Source: CAZZKF01 sp964654995 (GTDB lineage Bacteria; Pseudomonadota; Alphaproteobacteria; CAZZKF01). From it: a stretch of 7,725 bases of DNA. Under the pieces are notes generated by a model. That model saw only the letters and a program-made list of their open reading frames with translations, was not told where the DNA came from and did not search any database. Location: NCBI GenBank assembly GCA_964654995.1, contig CAZZKF010000093.1, forward strand, positions 1 to 7,725. Reading direction: 5' to 3'. Positions 6,020-7,725 of this stretch are shown piece by piece; position 1 is the stretch's first letter, and each line of letters starts with the position of its first letter. The position numbers were made by a program, and so were the translations under genes.

Positions 6020-6743
6020 CTTTCCCATCTTTGAAGACCACGAGTTTTCCCTTTTTTATTTTTCTCCATCTCTCGTTTGTGAGTTTGTCTGTCGATATTA
6101 CATAGCCATGTTGGTCGGGGTCTTTTTCCTCATCAAGAATCAGGCTCATAACGTCGTCCTCGAAAGATAGTCCTGGGGACGGACTACCTCTTCTCACAGC
6201 GTACAGGTTTTTATATCCGTGTTTGTCGTGATAGGCAAACAAATATTCACCATCAGAGAAAATAAGGTTCATAGTCCCAAAATCGTTGATTTCGTTTAGA
6301 AGCTCTTGAAGATAGGTGTAGTCATAGCGGAAATTTTCGAGGATGTAACAGAACAATCTTTCACTGTCGGTCTCTCCTAGCGGTTCAAGATAACCCAGCT
6401 CCAGATAGTTTGCCCTCAGCGAGCCATTGTGCGCAAAAACAAAATCCTTTCCATATATTATTCTTTGGAAAGGGTGGGTGTTTCTGTATTCGCTTTTTCC
6501 GTGAGTGGCATATCTCACGTGAGATATGATTATCTCTGACCTTATATATGGGTAGTTGTTTACGAAGTTGGAGAGTTTGCTTTTAATGGCGTCCCTAGGC
6601 TCTTTTATTACGATTGCTGTGTTGTCTGGATAGAAACCGAGACCCCATCCATGGGGGTTTCGGTATCCTCTTTTCCGGAACTCTTTGAAAGAGAATTTGG
6701 GCTGGACTGGAAGATTGAAGCTCATACCTAACAATTCACACAT
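5967..6743 (-). CDS. Class II glutamine amidotransferase (YafJ/GATase_4 type)
   Basis: A 258-residue stand-alone Ntn-type glutaminase domain. After removal of Met, Cys2 would be the N-terminal nucleophile (MCELLGMSFN). Other hallmarks follow: NPHGWGLGFY (29-38), SHVRYATHG (74-82) with the glutamine-binding Arg77, NTHPF (88-92), AHNGSL (104-109) with the oxyanion Asn-Gly, and GETDSE (123-128). All expected active-site residues are present. The reaction is hydrolysis of glutamine, or of a gamma-glutamyl compound, releasing ammonia or an amine. No synthase domain is attached, so the amidoligase encoded convergently is the obvious partner. The start is fixed by the catalytic Cys and by AGGTGAGG at 6748-6755. 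The gene has its own TATA box and operator, and its end overlaps the 118-residue gene by 53 bp on the opposite strand. A 20-bp perfect palindrome lies within the SHVRY codons. Confidence 0.9.
   Translation of the reverse strand: MCELLGMSFNLPVQPKFSFKEFRKRGYRNPHGWGLGFYPDNTAIVIKEPRDAIKSKLSNFVNNYPYIRSEIIISHVRYATHGKSEYRNTHPFQRIIYGKDFVFAHNGSLRANYLELGYLEPLGETDSERLFCYILENFRYDYTYLQELLNEINDFGTMNLIFSDGEYLFAYHDKHGYKNLYAVRRGSPSPGLSFEDDVMSLILDEEKDPDQHGYVISTDKLTNERWRKIKKGKLVVFKDGKVINPSGLKAGVGTPPQQ
6045..6063 (+). terminator. T-rich tract after the amidoligase operon
   Basis: TTTTCCCTTTTTTATTTTT begins 26 bases after the 118-residue gene's stop. Archaeal RNA polymerase terminates at such runs. On the other strand the same bases encode the Lys-rich end of the GATase (KIKKGK), so the composition has a second possible cause. 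Confidence 0.4.
6509..6528. repeat. 20-bp perfect palindrome inside the GATase gene
   Basis: CATATCTCACGTGAGATATG is its own reverse complement over all 20 bases. It encodes the SHVRY catalytic block, so protein constraint fixes part of it, but synonymous positions also fit. It could bind a dimeric protein; no second copy was seen in the window. Confidence 0.5.
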
Positions 6744-6767
6744 TTTTCCTCACCTCTCACATTCTTG

Positions 6768-6786
6768 CCCTAATACCCTATTAGGG
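6768..6786. promoter_or_regulatory. Operator copy 1: perfect inverted repeat in the GATase promoter
   Basis: CCCTAATACCCTATTAGGG: perfect 8-bp arms around a CCC spacer. A second overlapping palindrome (ACCCTA-A-TAGGGT) exists on the minus strand, so three half-sites can be drawn. It begins 9 bp from the GATase TATA box and covers the predicted transcription start near 6774, a classic repressor position. A close copy at 4523-4541 sits at the same distance from the SNF2 TATA box. Confidence 0.75.
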
Positions 6787-6795
6787 TGTCTTTCC

Positions 6796-6802
6796 ATATA
6801 AA
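6796..6802 (-). promoter_or_regulatory. TATA box of the GATase gene
   Basis: Minus-strand TTTATAT preceded by TTAAAC, a plausible BRE. It lies only two bases after the stop codon of the upstream gene, so the GATase can be transcribed separately from the right-hand operon. Predicted initiation near 6774 leaves a leader of about 30 bases with an SD. Confidence 0.65.
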
Positions 6803-6804
6803 GT

Positions 6805-7008
6805 TTAAGCCAGTATGAACATAATCCTCATAAGTTCGATGTTCTCGGAAACTAATCTTCGGGCCTCTTCAAGACTCAGGTCATACTCCCTCATTAAATA
6901 CTCGAGGAATCCCCGAGCACTCGGTTCGCAACCAAATTGTCTCGCTATTTCCGTTTTCGGTTTGTCAGAGAGTAAAGATGGGGTGGCGAGTTTAGCAAGT
7001 TGTTTCAT
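6805..7008 (-). CDS. Small helical protein, possible helix-turn-helix
   Basis: A 67-residue protein of unknown family, predicted mostly helical. The stretch KTEIARQFGCEPSARGFLEYLMREY (18-42) has the spacing of a helix-turn-helix, and the later part (LSLEEARRLVSENIELMRIMF) a second helical pair. A DNA-binding or antirepressor-like role is possible but not shown. The start follows GAGGTG by seven bases and lies 17 bases inside the end of the preceding gene, so it is translationally coupled. It is the last gene of the right-hand minus-strand operon, directly before the GATase promoter. Confidence 0.55.
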   Translation of the reverse strand: MKQLAKLATPSLLSDKPKTEIARQFGCEPSARGFLEYLMREYDLSLEEARRLVSENIELMRIMFILA

Positions 7009-7312
7009 TCTTCATCACCTCAACCTCTTCCATTACTTTTTTATATATCTCTTTGACGGTCATTTTCCGTAGCTCGACTTTATTGATTCCCAGAAAATAT
7101 TCGAGGTCTTCCGTATATATCCGGTTTCCCGCGAAACCCAGTCTTAATTTATGAACAAAAACCCCGTTCACTTTTATGTTCCAAGCAGGAATGACGTGCC
7201 TCCGGAAGTTTGTGAACTCGACTTCAACGTCATACCAGTCATAATACGGGCTAAAAATTTTTGAGACTTTTACCCAGAATTCGTCTTCGGCAAGGTCAAG
7301 TTGCCTTTCCAT
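6992..7312 (-). CDS. Hypothetical 106-residue alpha/beta protein
   Basis: No family is recognised. The N-terminal half is rich in aromatic residues (EFWVKVSKIFSPYYDWYDVEVEF) and then shows several beta strands (HVIPAWNIKVNGVFVHKLRLGF); the C-terminal third is a long charged helix (KVELRKMTVKEIYKKVMEEVEVM). It is soluble, with no signal peptide. The SD is GGAGGAG just before the ATG, and the start lies two bases after the zinc-ribbon gene's stop. It overlaps the following gene by 17 bases, which supports it as a genuine member of a compact operon. Confidence 0.6.
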   Translation of the reverse strand: MERQLDLAEDEFWVKVSKIFSPYYDWYDVEVEFTNFRRHVIPAWNIKVNGVFVHKLRLGFAGNRIYTEDLEYFLGINKVELRKMTVKEIYKKVMEEVEVMKNETTC

Positions 7313-7314
7313 AT

Positions 7315-7518
7315 TTAGCTCCTCCTGCAGTTAGGACAATACCCGTTTTCTAGTTCTCCGGTCTTTCCGCAGTTCAAACACGTCGCTCCAGGCATCCGGT
7401 CTCTCTCTTTGATGAGGTTCTGAGCTATACGGCTGCCATCTTCCGCAAGCTCAAAAAGGAAGAGTTTTCCGTGCCTTTCCTCAATCTCTCGAATTCTATT
7501 CCAAACCCATTTCACCAT
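7315..7518 (-). CDS. Small zinc-ribbon protein
   Basis: A 67-residue protein with the ATG at 7518, chosen for its GGAGGT site six bases upstream; a longer reading from 7536 would lack this SD and overlap the previous gene further. Residues 1-45 form a charged helix (WNRIREIEERHGKLFLFELAEDGSRIAQNLIKE is the region). Residues 47-64 are a zinc ribbon with CLNC and CPNC 10 residues apart. Such small ribbons bind nucleic acid or proteins. It starts within the last seven bases of the Cys-rich gene upstream and lies two bases before the 106-residue gene. Confidence 0.65.
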   Translation of the reverse strand: MVKWVWNRIREIEERHGKLFLFELAEDGSRIAQNLIKERDRMPGATCLNCGKTGELENGYCPNCRRS

Positions 7519-7673
7519 TGCTCTACCTCCCTCCAATCTGTAGTCTCTTTACAGAGCACTTTTTTCCCTTCAAAACGACACATGCAGCATGGAGTCTGCC
7601 AATGTGGCTTAGCATGACGACAATACTTCTTATTGTCACAATAATCTTTTGCTTCACATATGACAATCGCCAT
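7512..7673 (-). CDS. Tiny Cys-rich protein (53 residues)
   Basis: A short gene reading MAIVICEAKDYCDNKKYC and onward. It has seven cysteines (C6, C12, C18, C29, C30, C32, C41) and two histidines (H20, H24), enough for one or two zinc or Fe-S sites; the family is not recognised. An AGGTG site lies six bases before the ATG at 7673; the alternative ATG at 7679 touches that site and is less likely. It overlaps the next gene by seven bases (ATGGTGA). Its Cys density and operon position support it as real despite the small size. Confidence 0.6.
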   Translation of the reverse strand: MAIVICEAKDYCDNKKYCRHAKPHWQTPCCMCRFEGKKVLCKETTDWREVEQW

Positions 7674-7682
7674 TTTCATCAC

Positions 7683-7725
7683 CTAGAGTGGTGTGGTGAC
7701 AATATCTACACGCTCAACTCTCTCG
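7683..7725 (-). CDS. C-terminal end of a gene running in from the right
   Basis: One minus-strand frame is open from the edge to a TAG at 7683-7685, ending ERVERVDIVTTPL. The stop overlaps the SD of the following Cys-rich gene, as for other gene pairs here. Only 13 residues are visible, so no function can be given and it may be chance. Confidence 0.4.
   Translation of the reverse strand, partial: ERVERVDIVTTPL

Noticed and set aside
6643..6656. CCCCAT-CC-ATGGGG inverted repeat
   Set aside because: Six-base arms within the NPHGWG codons of the GATase; short and explained by coding.
6768..6786. Telomere-like TTAGGG repeats
   Set aside because: TAGGG appears only as arms of a palindrome at a promoter and is not in a tandem array.

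Overview
This window looks like gene-dense accessory DNA (virus, plasmid or integrated element) from an archaeon, probably a thermophilic euryarchaeote such as a member of Archaeoglobi or Thermococci; the lineage is a guess. The archaeal reading rests on TATA boxes at the expected distance from starts, two apparently leaderless genes beside many genes with strong GGAGGTGA-type Shine-Dalgarno (SD) sites, an AbrB/SpoVT-type regulator, a protein with OB-fold (RPA) character, and a secreted protein rich in N-glycosylation sequons with a Pro/Thr tail. There are no housekeeping genes and no tRNA, rRNA or CRISPR array. Almost everything is coding; the longest non-coding stretch is the 111 bp at 4496-4606.

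Layout, left to right. (1) 1-1109, minus strand: an AbrB-like regulator, a two-OB-fold-like protein and the start of an acidic protein with EEPK repeats, in overlapping order from a leaderless promoter. (2) 1160-4495, minus strand: a four-gene operon of a SMARCAL1-like SNF2 helicase, a Cys-rich small protein, a compact PD-(D/E)XK nuclease and an exported transglutaminase-like protein, all joined by overlaps or gaps of a few bases. (3) 4607-6019, plus strand, divergent from (2): a glutamine-synthetase-fold amidoligase (COOH-NH2 ligase) and an unrecognised 118-residue protein. (4) 5967-6743, minus strand, convergent with (3): a class II glutamine amidotransferase. (5) 6805-7725, minus strand: four small genes, two of them Cys-rich, and the tail of a fifth.

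Two ideas link the parts. Amidoligase plus glutamine amidotransferase suggests a pathway that builds an amide or isopeptide bond, with glutamine hydrolysis supplying ammonia or clearing a glutamine-like group; the 118-residue protein would be a partner or substrate. In addition, the promoters of the glutamine amidotransferase and of the SNF2 operon carry nearly the same 19-bp inverted repeat, each exactly the same distance from its TATA box and covering the predicted transcription start. One repressor therefore probably controls both units, and possibly the divergent amidoligase operon too. The helicase, nuclease and OB-fold proteins look like a DNA replication or recombination set; the secreted transglutaminase-like protein is the surprise in that operon.
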